A stretch of 64,000 nt of DNA from Micromonospora eburnea (lineage in GTDB: Bacteria; Actinomycetota; Actinomycetes; Mycobacteriales; Micromonosporaceae): assembly GCF_900090225.1 (NCBI RefSeq), contig NZ_FMHY01000002.1, forward strand, positions 2,542,001-2,606,000. The letters run 5' to 3'. The position numbers were made by a program, and so were the translations under genes. Positions 1 to 8,605 of the stretch are shown here, in pieces. How positions within the stretch are numbered: position 1 is the stretch's first letter; each line of letters opens with the position of its first letter. The notes under the pieces were generated by a model, which did not search any database, had not been told where the DNA came from, and saw only the letters and a list, made by a program, of their open reading frames with translations.

Positions 1-388
1 CCAGGTCCCAGTGCAGGGTGTGCAGCACCGGCGGGCCGTCCGGTCCCATCGCGGCCATGGTGGCCAGCCCGACCGCCTCCACGTGGTCGTGCACCAGGTC
101 GATGTCGTCGCGGGCGCGCAGCGCGCGCACCACCCCGTCGAGGTGCGCCTGGGACACCCCGCAGACCTGGTTGTACGGCCGTTGCAGGGCGTGGAACTGC
201 CCGTCCGGGAAGACCCAGATCCGCTCGTCGACCGGCAGCGTGCTGGTCTCCACCGAGGCGAGCACCACCCGTACGCCGAGTTTGCGCAGCTCCGGCACCA
301 GGGTGGCGACCACGTTCTCGATGCCGCCGTAGCCGGGCGGTGGCACGGACAACCAGGGACCCGCGTTCATCAGCACGGTCAGACTCAT
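1..388 (-). CDS. Glycosyltransferase family 4, N-terminal part (cut by window edge)
   Basis: Only the first ~129 residues are present; the gene runs off the left edge. Translation from the ATG at 388 gives MSLTVLMNAGPWL, then PPPGYGGIENVV, the glycine-rich donor-side loop typical of GT-B (GT4) glycosyltransferases, and later DLVHDH, also common in this fold. The GT-B fold and family are inferred from these motifs; the sugar and acceptor are unknown. It starts 7 nt after the GpgS-like gene ends, on the same strand, so the two are probably one transcript and act in the same glycoside or polysaccharide pathway. The ribosome binding site is weak, consistent with translational coupling. Confidence 0.8.
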   Translation of the reverse strand, partial: MSLTVLMNAGPWLSVPPPGYGGIENVVATLVPELRKLGVRVVLASVETSTLPVDERIWVFPDGQFHALQRPYNQVCGVSQAHLDGVVRALRARDDIDLVHDHVEAVGLATMAAMGPDGPPVLHTLHWDL

Positions 389-395
389 GGCCCGG

Positions 396-1409
396 TCACA
401 CCGCCACCCGGCGGCGGGGCAACCGGTGCCGCAACTGGGCCAGCGGCGGCCGCTCCTCGATGGAGACGTCGCTGACCACGATCTCCCGGTCGAGGTTGGG
501 CAGCGTGTCCGAGCCACCGCGTCGGAACTGGGTCAGCAGGGCCGTCGGCAGCGCGCCCGGGCTCGCCGAGCCCCGCCGCTGCAACCGGGCCCAGGCGGTG
601 AGCAGGATCTGGGCGGACATCCGGCCCAGGGCGGCGGTGTCCTGATGGCGGTGCTTACGCTCGCCCAGGTCCACCTGGGCGAGGGCGTCCAACCCGACCA
701 GCTCCAGCAGGTCGATGAGCATGGCCGTCTCCACGCCGTACCCGGAGACGAACGGCACCTGCTCCAGCACCTCGCGGCGGCCGGCGTACTCCCCGGCGAG
801 GGGCTGCACGAAGCCGGCCAGCTCCGGCCAGAAGAGGTTGAGCAGCGGACGGGCCATCAGCTCGGTCACCCGCCCGCCGCCGTCCGGCTCCACACTGGTC
901 ACCCCGACCAGCGGCCGGTGATAGAAGCCCTTGACGAAGTCGACCGACGGGTCGGTCAGCAGCGGGCCGAGCAGCCCGGTGACGAAGTGCGGCCGGAACT
1001 CACGCAGGTCGGCGTCGACGAAGGCGACGACGTCACCCCCGGCCGCAGCCAGCCCGGCCCAGAGCGCGTCGCCCTTGCCGGTCAGCCGGGGCAGCCCGCG
1101 GGTCATCACATCCTGGCTGACCACCTCGGCGCCCGCCGCCCGGGCCACCTGCGCCGTCCGGTCGGTCGAGCGGGAGTCCACCACGAGCAGCTCGTCGACC
1201 AGCGGCACCCGGTCCATCAGGTGCTCCCGGATCGTCGACACGATCGCCCCGACGGTGGCCTCCTCGTTGCGCGCCGGCAGCACCACGCTGACCCGGCTGT
1301 CGCCCTTGGCCCGCAGCAGCCGCCGTACCGGCCAGTCCCCGGCCGACGTGGTGCGGTACGTGGCCCACGCCTCCACCACCGGTGAGACGATCGTTCCTGA
1401 ATCCCGCAC
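396..1409 (-). CDS. Glucosyl-3-phosphoglycerate synthase-like GT2 glycosyltransferase
   Basis: A 337-residue GT-A glycosyltransferase. Visible are the nucleotide-sugar strand SVVLPARNEEATVGAIV near the N terminus, DSRSTDRT, LTGKGDALWAGL, and the metal-binding acidic motif FVDADLREF. This layout and length match GpgS, which makes glucosyl-3-phosphoglycerate on the way to methylglucose lipopolysaccharides in mycobacteria. Whether 3-phosphoglycerate is the acceptor here is inference. The start chosen is GTG at 1409 (GTG at 1415 is an alternative); an open frame continues upstream to 1553 but reads as non-protein. It is followed by a GT4 enzyme and is divergent from the oxidoreductase pair at 1595-3722. 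Confidence 0.82.
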   Translation of the reverse strand: MRDSGTIVSPVVEAWATYRTTSAGDWPVRRLLRAKGDSRVSVVLPARNEEATVGAIVSTIREHLMDRVPLVDELLVVDSRSTDRTAQVARAAGAEVVSQDVMTRGLPRLTGKGDALWAGLAAAGGDVVAFVDADLREFRPHFVTGLLGPLLTDPSVDFVKGFYHRPLVGVTSVEPDGGGRVTELMARPLLNLFWPELAGFVQPLAGEYAGRREVLEQVPFVSGYGVETAMLIDLLELVGLDALAQVDLGERKHRHQDTAALGRMSAQILLTAWARLQRRGSASPGALPTALLTQFRRGGSDTLPNLDREIVVSDVSIEERPPLAQLRHRLPRRRVAV

Positions 1410-1594
1410 TGGCACACCCCCAGGTCGTGGTGGAAACGCGGGGCGAGGTTTTCCCGCAAACCAACCCGCACTAACCGGATCATGCCTAACAGCGTGCCGA
1501 GTGCCCGCGCGCCCGAGGGTTCCCCGCCGGTGAACGTTTGATCGCACCCCCACCCGGGGAGAGCCGAGTGTGACGGCGGCGAGGGGACGAGGGT

Positions 1595-2641
1595 ATGCGC
1601 ACGTGCCGGGTGGGACTGGTGGGAGCCGGCGGGGTGGCGCAGCGCCACGCCCGGGTGCTGACCGGCTTCGAGGACGTGGAACTGCTCGGGGTGACCGATG
1701 TCGCCCCGGACGCGGCCCGGGCGCTGGCCGGGACGTACGGCGGCCGGTCCTTCACCGACGTGACGGACCTGCTCGCCGCCGGCCCGGACGCCGTGTACGT
1801 GTGCGTACCGCCGTTCGCGCACGGACCGGTGGAGGAACTGGTGATCGAGGCCGGCGTGCCGATGTTCGTCGAGAAGCCGGTGGCGGCGGACCTGGAGACC
1901 GCCGAGCGGATCGCCGCCCTGGTCGAACGGCGGGGACTGCTCACCGCCGTCGGCCACCACTGGCGCTACCTGCATGCGGTCCAGCAGGCCCGGGAGCTGC
2001 TGGCCGACCGCCCGGTGCGGATGGTCGACGGGGCCTGGCTGGACAAGGTGCCGCCGGTGCCCTGGTGGGCCCGGTGCGACCGCTCGGGCGGCCCGGTCGT
2101 CGAGCAGGCCGCGCACGTGCTGGACCTGGTGCGGCTGCTGGCCGGCGAGGTGACCGAGGTGACCGCGTACGGCGACGGCAGCCCGCCGCCGGTGCCGGAC
2201 GCCGACATCGACTCGGTCACCGCGGCCACCCTGCGCTTCGCCTCCGGCGCGGTCGGCACCCTCGCCGCGGCCTGCGTGCTCACCTGGAAACACCGGGCCG
2301 GCGTGGAGGTCCTCGCCGACGGGCTGGCGCTGTCGCTGGCCGAGGACGGGATGCTGATCCGCGACGCCGACGGCGAGCGGCAGGTGCCCGCCGACCCGGA
2401 CGGCGCCCGGGTGGCCGTCGACCGGGCCTTCGTCGACGCGGTCCGGGGAATCGGCGACGACGTCCGCGTCCCGTACGCCGAGGCGCTGCGTACCCAGCGG
2501 CTCGCCCTCGCGGTGGCCGAGTCGGCGCGGACCGGGCGGGCTGTGGCGTTGCCCACCGGGCCGGCGGCGCGGCTCAGCGCGCCGGTGGCCGACGCGGCGC
2601 CGCCCGAGGTGACCCTGCCGGGGGTGACCATCGATGCGTGA
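1595..2641 (+). CDS. Gfo/Idh/MocA family NAD(P)-dependent oxidoreductase
   Basis: 348 residues. The N terminus shows the Rossmann motif VGLVGAGGVAQRHA, and near residue 90 FVEKPVA gives the EKP signature that contributes the catalytic lysine of the Gfo/Idh/MocA family. The second half (HHWRYLHAVQQ, EQAAHVLDLVRLL) is the usual alpha/beta substrate domain. Family members oxidise or reduce sugars and cyclitols with NAD(P). The substrate is not evident. The end overlaps the next dehydrogenase by 8 nt, so they are translationally coupled. The ATG at 1595 follows a purine-rich gaggggacgaggg stretch. Confidence 0.88.
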   Translation: MRTCRVGLVGAGGVAQRHARVLTGFEDVELLGVTDVAPDAARALAGTYGGRSFTDVTDLLAAGPDAVYVCVPPFAHGPVEELVIEAGVPMFVEKPVAADLETAERIAALVERRGLLTAVGHHWRYLHAVQQARELLADRPVRMVDGAWLDKVPPVPWWARCDRSGGPVVEQAAHVLDLVRLLAGEVTEVTAYGDGSPPPVPDADIDSVTAATLRFASGAVGTLAAACVLTWKHRAGVEVLADGLALSLAEDGMLIRDADGERQVPADPDGARVAVDRAFVDAVRGIGDDVRVPYAEALRTQRLALAVAESARTGRAVALPTGPAARLSAPVADAAPPEVTLPGVTIDA

Positions 2642-3722
2642 CCGGGTCGTGGTGGTCACCGGACCGGGCCAGGTCGAGCTGGTCGAGCAGGAGGCGGCCG
2701 AGCTGCGCGAGGGCACCTTCCGGGTGGCGACCCTGTTCAGCGGCGTCTCCGCCGGCACCGAGCTGAGTTACGTCAAGGGCACCAATCCCTACCTCAACGT
2801 CACCTGGAACGCCGACCTCGGCCTGTTCCAGCCCGGCGCGGCCAGCACCCCGTACCCGGTGACCCGGCTCGGCTACATGCAGGTCGGTCGGGTGGTGGAG
2901 AGCCGTACCCCGGCGGTCGCGGTGGGCACGGTGGGCGCGATGACCTACGGCCACCGCAGCGGGCACGTGGCCGACCCGCTCGCCGAGCGCTTCGTCCCGC
3001 TTCCCGACGACCTCGACCCGCTGCTCGGCGTCCACGTCGCGCACATGGGCCCGATCTGCGCCAACGGGCTGCTGCACGCCGCCGCCGACCTGTGCGGCGC
3101 CGACGTACGCTCGCTCGGCGACGGCGTGCGCGGCCGGCGGGTGGCGGTGGTCGGCAGCGGGGTGGTCGCCCTGCTGACCGCGCTCTTCGCCCGACGGCAC
3201 GGCGCCGCCTCCGTGGTGGTGCTCGATCCCACCCCGGCCCGCCGCCGGGTGGCCGAGGCGCTCGGCCTGGAGACCCTGGACCCGGCGGCGGACGACCCGG
3301 CGGTGGTGCTGAAGGCCCGGTGGCACCACGCCGCCGGCGACCGGGGTGCCGACGTGGTCTTCCAGTGCCGGGGGCAGCCCTGGGCGCTGCGGCTCGCGCT
3401 GCGCCTGCTGCGCCCCCAGGGCACCGTGATCGACCTGGCCTTCTACCAGTCCGGGGCGGACGAGGTCCGGTTCGGCGAGGAGTTCCATCACAACGGGCTG
3501 TCGCTGCGCTGCGCCCAGATCGGGCGGGTGCCGCGCGGCCTCGCCCACACCTGGGACCGGGAGCGGCTCTCCGCGGAGACCATCGAGCTGCTGCGGCAGT
3601 ACGGCCATCTGGTGCGCGAGCATCTCGTCTCGGCGGTGCTGCCGCTGGCGGAGGCACCGGCCCTGCTGACCGACCTGGCGCAGCGCCGGCGGCAGGAGCT
3701 ACAGGTGGTCCTCACCGGCTGA
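2634..3722 (+). CDS. MDR-type (zinc-binding-like) alcohol dehydrogenase
   Basis: 362 residues of the medium-chain dehydrogenase superfamily. A GroES-like first half includes FSGVSAGTELSYVKG, and a Rossmann half begins with RRVAVVGSGVVALLTALFARRHGA followed by a strand ending in D (VVVLD) that should bind the cofactor ribose. Classic catalytic zinc ligands are not clear, so it may act without catalytic zinc. It overlaps the upstream Gfo/Idh/MocA gene by 8 nt. The paired oxidoreductases beside two glycosyltransferases suggest synthesis of a modified sugar or glycoside, which is inference. Confidence 0.82.
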   Translation: MRDRVVVVTGPGQVELVEQEAAELREGTFRVATLFSGVSAGTELSYVKGTNPYLNVTWNADLGLFQPGAASTPYPVTRLGYMQVGRVVESRTPAVAVGTVGAMTYGHRSGHVADPLAERFVPLPDDLDPLLGVHVAHMGPICANGLLHAAADLCGADVRSLGDGVRGRRVAVVGSGVVALLTALFARRHGAASVVVLDPTPARRRVAEALGLETLDPAADDPAVVLKARWHHAAGDRGADVVFQCRGQPWALRLALRLLRPQGTVIDLAFYQSGADEVRFGEEFHHNGLSLRCAQIGRVPRGLAHTWDRERLSAETIELLRQYGHLVREHLVSAVLPLAEAPALLTDLAQRRRQELQVVLTG

Positions 3723-3860
3723 TCCTGGCCGGCCCGCCTCGGACGGGCCGACGGCCAGACCGCTCCTGAGCTGCGGAAACGGACACGGATCCGGACACCT
3801 GGCAACGCTGCGCCCCGGCGGGGGTCACAATCGGCCCCGGTTCGCGTACCGTTGCCGCTC

Positions 3861-6155
3861 ATGGGTGTGTCGCAACGGTTGAAGAGCAGGTTCCGGCGGT
3901 TCCTCCAGCGCCCGGGGACGACGGTCGACCTGGCCCCGCTGGAGAAGCTGCTGCCGGCCGTCGAGGCCCGCGAGGCGGAGCTGGAGAAGCTCACCGACGC
4001 CGAGCTGACCGAGGCCGCCGGACAGGCCGAGGGGTACGAGGAGATCTGCGCGATCGGCCGCGAGGCGGCCCGCCGCGGCCTCGACCAGCGGCCGTACGAC
4101 GTCCAGCTGCTCGGCGCGATGGCGCTGCTGTCCGGCAAGGTCGCCGAGATGGCCACCGGTGAGGGCAAGACGCTCACCGCGACCATCGCCGCGTACGGGC
4201 ACGTGCGGATGGGCAACGGCCCGGTCCACGTGCTCACCGTCAACGACTACCTGGCTCGCCGCGACGCCGAGTGGATGGGGCCGGTCTACACCCTGCTCGG
4301 GCTCACCGTCGGCTGGGTCAACGAGGCCTCCACCCCCGAGGAGCGGCGCGCCGCGTACGCCTGCGACGTCACCTACGTCTCGGTCAGCGAGGCCGGCTTC
4401 GACTTCCTCCGCGACCAGCTCGTCACCGACCTCGCCGACAGGGTCCAGCCGGCGCTGACGACCGCCATCGTCGACGAGGCCGACTCGATCCTCATCGACG
4501 AGGCCCGGGTGCCGATGGTGCTCGCCGGCGCGGTCCCCGGCGAGCAGGACCCGGTGCACGCGGCCGCGGCGCTGGTCCGTGGCCTGCGCAAGGGCAAGCA
4601 CTACACGATCGCCGAGGACGGGCGCAGCGTCGCCTTCACCTCGGCCGGCCTGGCCACCGTCGAGGCCAAGCTGGGCGGCATCGACCTGTACGACGAGGAG
4701 CACGTCGGGCAGCTCTCCGCGGTCAACGTGGCGCTGCACGCGCACGCCCTGCTGCACCGCGACGTCGACTACATCGTCCGGGACAACTCGGTCGAGCTGA
4801 TCGACGAGATGCGCGGCCGGGTGGCCCAGCGCCGCCGCTGGCCGGACGGGCTCCAGGCGGCGGTCGAGGCGAAGGAGGGCCTGGACGCCACCGCCGAGGG
4901 CGAGGTGCTGGGCACCGTCGCCGTGCAGGCGTTCATCGCGCTCTACCCGAAGGTCTGCGGGATGACCGCGACCGCGGTGCTCGTCGGCGATCAGCTCCGT
5001 GAGTTCTTCGGCCTCGAGGTGGCGGTGATCCCGCCGAACACCCCGTGCGTACGCGAGGACGAGCCGGACCGGATCTACGCCACCCGCGCCGAGAAGGAGG
5101 AGGCGCTGATCGACGAGATCAGGCGCTGCCACGAGGCGGGCCGCCCGGTGCTGGTCGGCACCCTGGACGTGAAGGAGTCCGAGGGGCTCGCCGCCGGGCT
5201 CCAGGCGGCCGGCGTGAACTGTGTCGTCCTCAACGCCAAGAACGACGACGAGGAGGCGGCGATCATCGCCGAGGCCGGCGCGTACGGCGCGGTGACCGTC
5301 TCCACCCAGATGGCCGGCCGGGGTGTCGACATCCGCCTCGGCGGCAGCGACCAGTCCGACCGGGAACGGGTGGCCGACCTCGGCGGCCTCTACGTGATCG
5401 GCAGTGGCCGGCACGACAGCCGCCGGGTCGACGACCAGCTTCGCGGCCGGGCCGGCCGGCAGGGCGACCCGGGCGGGTCGGTCTTCTTCGTCAGCCTGGA
5501 GGACGACCTGGTCGTCCGGCACGCCGGAGACACCGTCCCGGCGTCGCCGCGGATGAACGCCGACGGCCTGGTCACCGACCCGCAGGTCGACTACGCGGTG
5601 GAGCACGCCCAGCGGGTCGCCGAGGGCGTCAACCACGAGATCCACCGCAACACCTGGCGGTACAGCGTGGTGATCGAGCAGCAGCGCAAGGCCCTCGCCG
5701 AGCGCCGGGAGCGGCTGCTGACCAGTGACATCGCCGCGCTGATGCTGCTGGAGCGGGTGCCGGAGAAGGCCGGCGAGATGGACGAGGACCTGCTGGCCGA
5801 GGTGGCCCGCAAGATCGCGCTCTACCACCTGGACCGGCTCTGGGCCGAGCACCTGGCCGAGCTCTCCGAGGTGCGCGAGGGCGTGCACCTGCGGGCGTTG
5901 GGCCGGCTCGATCCGCTGGACGAGTTCCACCGCAGTGCCGTACCGGCGTTCAACGCGCTCGTCCCGGAGATCGAGACGCGGACCATCGCCACCTTCGAGG
6001 AGACGGAGTTCTCCGACGGCTGGGAGCCGGACGCCGCGAAGCTGGTCCGGCCGAGCGCCACCTGGACGTATCTGGTGCACGACAACCCGTTCGGCTCGGA
6101 GCTGGACCGGCTGATCGCCTCGGTGGGCCGGCGGCTGATCTCCGGGTCGCGCTGA
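3861..6155 (+). CDS. secA2: Accessory preprotein translocase ATPase SecA2
   Basis: 764 residues counted from the ATG at 3861 (an in-frame TTG lies at 3852). The DEAD motor has Walker A ATGEGKT at residues 98-104 and Walker B VDEAD at 204-208. A shortened preprotein cross-linking region and the second motor lobe follow (STQMAGRGVDIRLGG, then a QLRGRAGRQGDPG motif). It is shorter than housekeeping SecA (about 900 residues) and lacks the C-terminal zinc-binding tail, as SecA2 proteins do. SecA2 works with SecYEG to export a small set of substrates. It stands alone, ended by a strong terminator at 6161-6209. No SecY2 or glycosylation partners are adjacent. Confidence 0.9.
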   Translation: MGVSQRLKSRFRRFLQRPGTTVDLAPLEKLLPAVEAREAELEKLTDAELTEAAGQAEGYEEICAIGREAARRGLDQRPYDVQLLGAMALLSGKVAEMATGEGKTLTATIAAYGHVRMGNGPVHVLTVNDYLARRDAEWMGPVYTLLGLTVGWVNEASTPEERRAAYACDVTYVSVSEAGFDFLRDQLVTDLADRVQPALTTAIVDEADSILIDEARVPMVLAGAVPGEQDPVHAAAALVRGLRKGKHYTIAEDGRSVAFTSAGLATVEAKLGGIDLYDEEHVGQLSAVNVALHAHALLHRDVDYIVRDNSVELIDEMRGRVAQRRRWPDGLQAAVEAKEGLDATAEGEVLGTVAVQAFIALYPKVCGMTATAVLVGDQLREFFGLEVAVIPPNTPCVREDEPDRIYATRAEKEEALIDEIRRCHEAGRPVLVGTLDVKESEGLAAGLQAAGVNCVVLNAKNDDEEAAIIAEAGAYGAVTVSTQMAGRGVDIRLGGSDQSDRERVADLGGLYVIGSGRHDSRRVDDQLRGRAGRQGDPGGSVFFVSLEDDLVVRHAGDTVPASPRMNADGLVTDPQVDYAVEHAQRVAEGVNHEIHRNTWRYSVVIEQQRKALAERRERLLTSDIAALMLLERVPEKAGEMDEDLLAEVARKIALYHLDRLWAEHLAELSEVREGVHLRALGRLDPLDEFHRSAVPAFNALVPEIETRTIATFEETEFSDGWEPDAAKLVRPSATWTYLVHDNPFGSELDRLIASVGRRLISGSR

Positions 6156-6160
6156 CCTCG

Positions 6161-6209
6161 ACAAGGGGGTCCCGTCCGGCGGATGCCACGCCGGAAGGGA
6201 CCCCTTTGT
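6161..6209 (+). terminator. Hairpin terminator after secA2
   Basis: Two 19-nt arms (6161-6179 and 6191-6209) pair with two mismatches around an 11-nt loop. The stem contains ggggtccc / gggacccc and the right arm ends in cctttgt. It begins 6 nt after the secA2 stop. The gggaccc-type core recurs in other terminators of this window, notably 56130-56183. Confidence 0.8.
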
Positions 6210-6212
6210 GCT

Positions 6213-6237
6213 GTTTCGAACCGGGTCTGCGAGGGTA
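6213..6237 (+). promoter_or_regulatory. SigB/SigF-type promoter upstream of the GAF-ANTAR gene
   Basis: GTTT at 6213-6216 and GGGTA at 6233-6237 are separated by 16 nt. Streptomyces SigB-group consensus is roughly GNNT-N14-16-GGGTA. The element lies about 70 nt upstream of the leader ORF start and directly after the secA2 terminator, where a promoter is expected. Confidence 0.5.
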
Positions 6238-6305
6238 GTAGGCCGGGGCTTCGAGCCAGGCCGGGCTTCGGGCCGGGCTTTTCGAATGAGGGAGAGAGAC
6301 AGCGG

Positions 6306-6371
6306 ATGGCACAGGCGACGGGGTCGGATCGGGACAGCGCGCGGGCGGGGGTGGCGGGGGCCGCCCGGTGA
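6306..6371 (+). CDS. Candidate 21-codon leader peptide coupled to the GAF-ANTAR gene
   Basis: An ATG at 6306 preceded by a purine-rich Shine-Dalgarno stretch (gagggagagaga) opens a short frame rich in Ala, Gly, Arg and Asp. It ends with TGA at 6369-6371, which overlaps the GTG start of the next gene as GTGA. The two are in different frames. The simplest reading is a leader whose translation delivers ribosomes to the regulator's start, which has no good binding site of its own. A lost frame that once formed an extended N terminus is an alternative. Confidence 0.4.
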   Translation: MAQATGSDRDSARAGVAGAAR

Positions 6372-7108
6372 ACCTGGACACACGGGAGCCCGTGTTCGAC
6401 ACGCTCGGGGCGCTGGAGGCCGCCGCGCTGCTACGCGAGCTGACCGCCGGCCTCATCGCGGTCGCCGACTTCGACGACGCGCTGACCCGGCTGGTCCGCA
6501 TCGCCCGCGACGCCGTACCCGGGGTCGACTGCTGCGGTTTCACCGCCCTGCGGGCCGGCGAGCCCGCCGGGGTGGCCGCCTCGGACACCGGCCGGGCCGA
6601 GCTGGACGACCTCCGGCACGGGCCGGAGACACCGGCGATGACCGCGATCCACCGCCGCGAGATGATCATCGCGCCCGATCTCGACCGGGAGGCGCGCTGG
6701 CCGGCCTGGACCGGCCGGGCCCGCGGCCTCGGCGTGCGCGGGGCGATCTCCGCGCCGGTCGACGTGGACGAGCAGGTGATCGGCGCGATCAACCTGTACG
6801 CCGAGTCGGCCGACGTGCTCAGCCCCGGTCACCAGCTCGTCGCGATGTTGCTCGCCGAGCACGCCGGGCTGCTCCTCGCCGCCGTCCGGGACCGGGAGCG
6901 GCAGGCCGCCCGGGCCGACCAGCTCGACTCGGCGCTGCTGGAGGAGGGGGTCGTCGGGCAGGCCGTCGGTGTGATCATGACGCAGCGCGGCTGCCCGGCG
7001 CCGGAGGCCCTGGCCGTGCTCCGCACCGCCGCCTCCTCATTGGACATCCCGCTGCGCGAGGTGGCCGAGCGGCTGATCCGCACCGTCTCCCGGTCCCGGG
7101 ACAACTGA
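6368..7108 (+). CDS. GAF and ANTAR domain regulator
   Basis: 246 residues. Residues ~15-170 form a GAF sensory domain (LTAGLIAVADFDDALTRLV, then a VIGAINLYAES strand). Residues ~180-240 form an ANTAR RNA-binding domain (ALLEEGVVGQAVGVIMTQRG, then EALAVLRTAASS and a C-terminal LREVAERLI helix). ANTAR proteins bind paired hexanucleotide loops in nascent RNA and cause antitermination. The ligand sensed by the GAF domain and the RNA targets are unknown. Translation probably depends on the leader ORF through GTGA, and transcription on the SigB-type promoter at 6213. Confidence 0.87.
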   Translation: MNLDTREPVFDTLGALEAAALLRELTAGLIAVADFDDALTRLVRIARDAVPGVDCCGFTALRAGEPAGVAASDTGRAELDDLRHGPETPAMTAIHRREMIIAPDLDREARWPAWTGRARGLGVRGAISAPVDVDEQVIGAINLYAESADVLSPGHQLVAMLLAEHAGLLLAAVRDRERQAARADQLDSALLEEGVVGQAVGVIMTQRGCPAPEALAVLRTAASSLDIPLREVAERLIRTVSRSRDN

Positions 7109-7117
7109 GCGACACTC

Positions 7118-7142
7118 GTTTCGCCCCGTTGGCCCTCGGGTA
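7118..7142 (+). promoter_or_regulatory. SigB/SigF-type promoter upstream of the DUF2231 gene
   Basis: GTTT (7118-7121) and GGGTA (7138-7142) are separated by 16 nt, identical in spacing to the element at 6213. The -10 lies 43 nt upstream of the ATG at 7185, in the short gap after the GAF-ANTAR stop. Confidence 0.5.
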
Positions 7143-7184
7143 GCACCCTGGACTGGTGGACCGCGCCGACCCGGGGAGGGACCG

Positions 7185-7688
7185 ATGGAGAGCCGACTGC
7201 GGGTGCGGGGACACCCCATCCAACCGATGCTGGTGACGTACCCGTTCGGACTCTTCGTCAGCGCCGCCGTCTTCGACCTGGCGGACGTCGCCGGCGGCCC
7301 CGCCTTCCTCGGCGAGGTGGGCTACTGGACGGCCATCGCCGCCCTGGTCGCCGCCGCGCTCACCGCCGTCGCCGGAATGGTCGACCTGTGGGACGTGCGG
7401 GCCGACCGGACCCTCCGCACCGCGGTCGCCTGCCACCTGGTCAACGCCGCCATGGCGGCGCTGTTCCTGCTCACCTGCCTGATCCGGGCGCAGGCGCCGC
7501 AGCGCGGCGCGACCGGCGTCGCACTGGCCACCGAACTGCTCGCGCTGGCCGCCGGGTCGGTCGGCGTGTGGCTCGGCGCCCGGCTGATGCGCCAGTTCGA
7601 CCGCGGCCGGTCCGCCGAGCCGAACGGCCTGGAAACGCTCGGTGACCCGGCCGTCGCCACCGTGGAGATCATTCGACCGCGGGCCTGA
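7185..7688 (+). CDS. DUF2231 integral membrane protein
   Basis: 167 residues with four predicted membrane segments. The N terminus carries the conserved RGHPIQPMLVTYPFG stretch of DUF2231, with a His-Pro before the first helix. Later helices include AALVAAALTAVAGMVDLWD, AAMAALFLLTCLI and LLALAAGSVGVWLGA. Family members are small heme- or redox-associated membrane proteins of uncertain function. A gggaggg ribosome site precedes the ATG. Confidence 0.82.
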   Translation: MESRLRVRGHPIQPMLVTYPFGLFVSAAVFDLADVAGGPAFLGEVGYWTAIAALVAAALTAVAGMVDLWDVRADRTLRTAVACHLVNAAMAALFLLTCLIRAQAPQRGATGVALATELLALAAGSVGVWLGARLMRQFDRGRSAEPNGLETLGDPAVATVEIIRPRA

Positions 7689-7740
7689 CCGGTCGGAAAA
7701 CGCCTTGCCGCCCGCCGCCCGGGGCCGGGAGGCTCGGCGC

Positions 7741-8508
7741 ATGAGCGCGGATCGTGACTTCGAGAGGCTGATCGCCGAGGGTGCCGCCGCGCCCGTCGAC
7801 GGCTGGGACTTCTCCTGGCTCGCCGGGCGGGCCACCGAGGAGCGCCCGCCCTGGGGGTACGCCCGCCTGGTCGGTGCCCGGATGGCCACCGTCGATGCCG
7901 CGCTGGACGTCGACACCGGCGGGGGCGAGGTGCTGGCCGAGGTGCCGGCCCCGCCACCGCTGCTGGTCGCCGTCGAGGCCTGGCCGCCGAACGTCGCGGT
8001 CGCCCGGCGTACACTGCGCCGGGTCGGCGCCACCGTCGTCCAGGTGTCCGGACGGCCGTCGCTACCGTTCCGGGACGGCTCGTTCGATCTGGTGGTCAGC
8101 CGGCACCCGGTGGAGACCTGGTGGGACGAGATCGCCCGGGTGCTGCGCCCCGGCGGCAGCTATCTCTCCCAGCAGATCGGCGCGGGCACGATGCGGGAGC
8201 TGAGCGAGGCGATCCTCGGGCCGCTCCCGCCGCCGGACACCCGCCACCCCGAGCAGGCGGTCGCGGCTGCCGAGGCCGCCGGGCTGCGGGTCGTTGACCT
8301 GCGTACGGCGACCCTGCGCGCGGTGTTCCACGACATCGGCGCGGTGGTCTACTTCCTGCGCAAGGTGATCTGGACGGTGCCCGGCTTCACCGTCGAGCGC
8401 CACCACGAGGCGCTCCGCCGCCTGCACGACCGCATCCGCGCCGAGGGCTGCTTCGTCGCCCACGCCCAGCGCTTCCTCATCGAGGCCCGCGCGGACAGCA
8501 CGCGTTGA
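7741..8508 (+). CDS. SAM-dependent class I methyltransferase
   Basis: 255 residues starting at the ATG 7741. A Rossmann methyltransferase core is visible: VDTGGGEVLAEVP as motif I, VAVEAWPPNVAVARR as the acidic ribose-binding strand, and FDLVVSRHPVETWWDEIARVL plus RPGGSYLSQQIG as motifs IV-V. The substrate is unknown. Its TGA stop lies inside the left arm of the terminator 8504-8563, so termination begins at the coding end. Confidence 0.83.
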   Translation: MSADRDFERLIAEGAAAPVDGWDFSWLAGRATEERPPWGYARLVGARMATVDAALDVDTGGGEVLAEVPAPPPLLVAVEAWPPNVAVARRTLRRVGATVVQVSGRPSLPFRDGSFDLVVSRHPVETWWDEIARVLRPGGSYLSQQIGAGTMRELSEAILGPLPPPDTRHPEQAVAAAEAAGLRVVDLRTATLRAVFHDIGAVVYFLRKVIWTVPGFTVERHHEALRRLHDRIRAEGCFVAHAQRFLIEARADSTR

Positions 8509-8563
8509 TCAAGGAGTTCGCGTCGGAGTCGATCTCCAGCCAGACGCAAACTCCTTGATCAAC
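8504..8563. terminator. Bidirectional terminator between convergent genes
   Basis: Two 21-nt arms (8504-8524 and 8543-8563) starting gttgatcaaggagtt pair with one mismatch around an 18-nt loop. It separates the methyltransferase (+) from the DUF3500 gene (-). The gttgatca start also opens the terminator at 18990. Confidence 0.78.
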
Positions 8564-8605
8564 CGACTGGGACCCGGGGCCGGGCCGGGGTGGGGTGGGG
8601 TGGGG

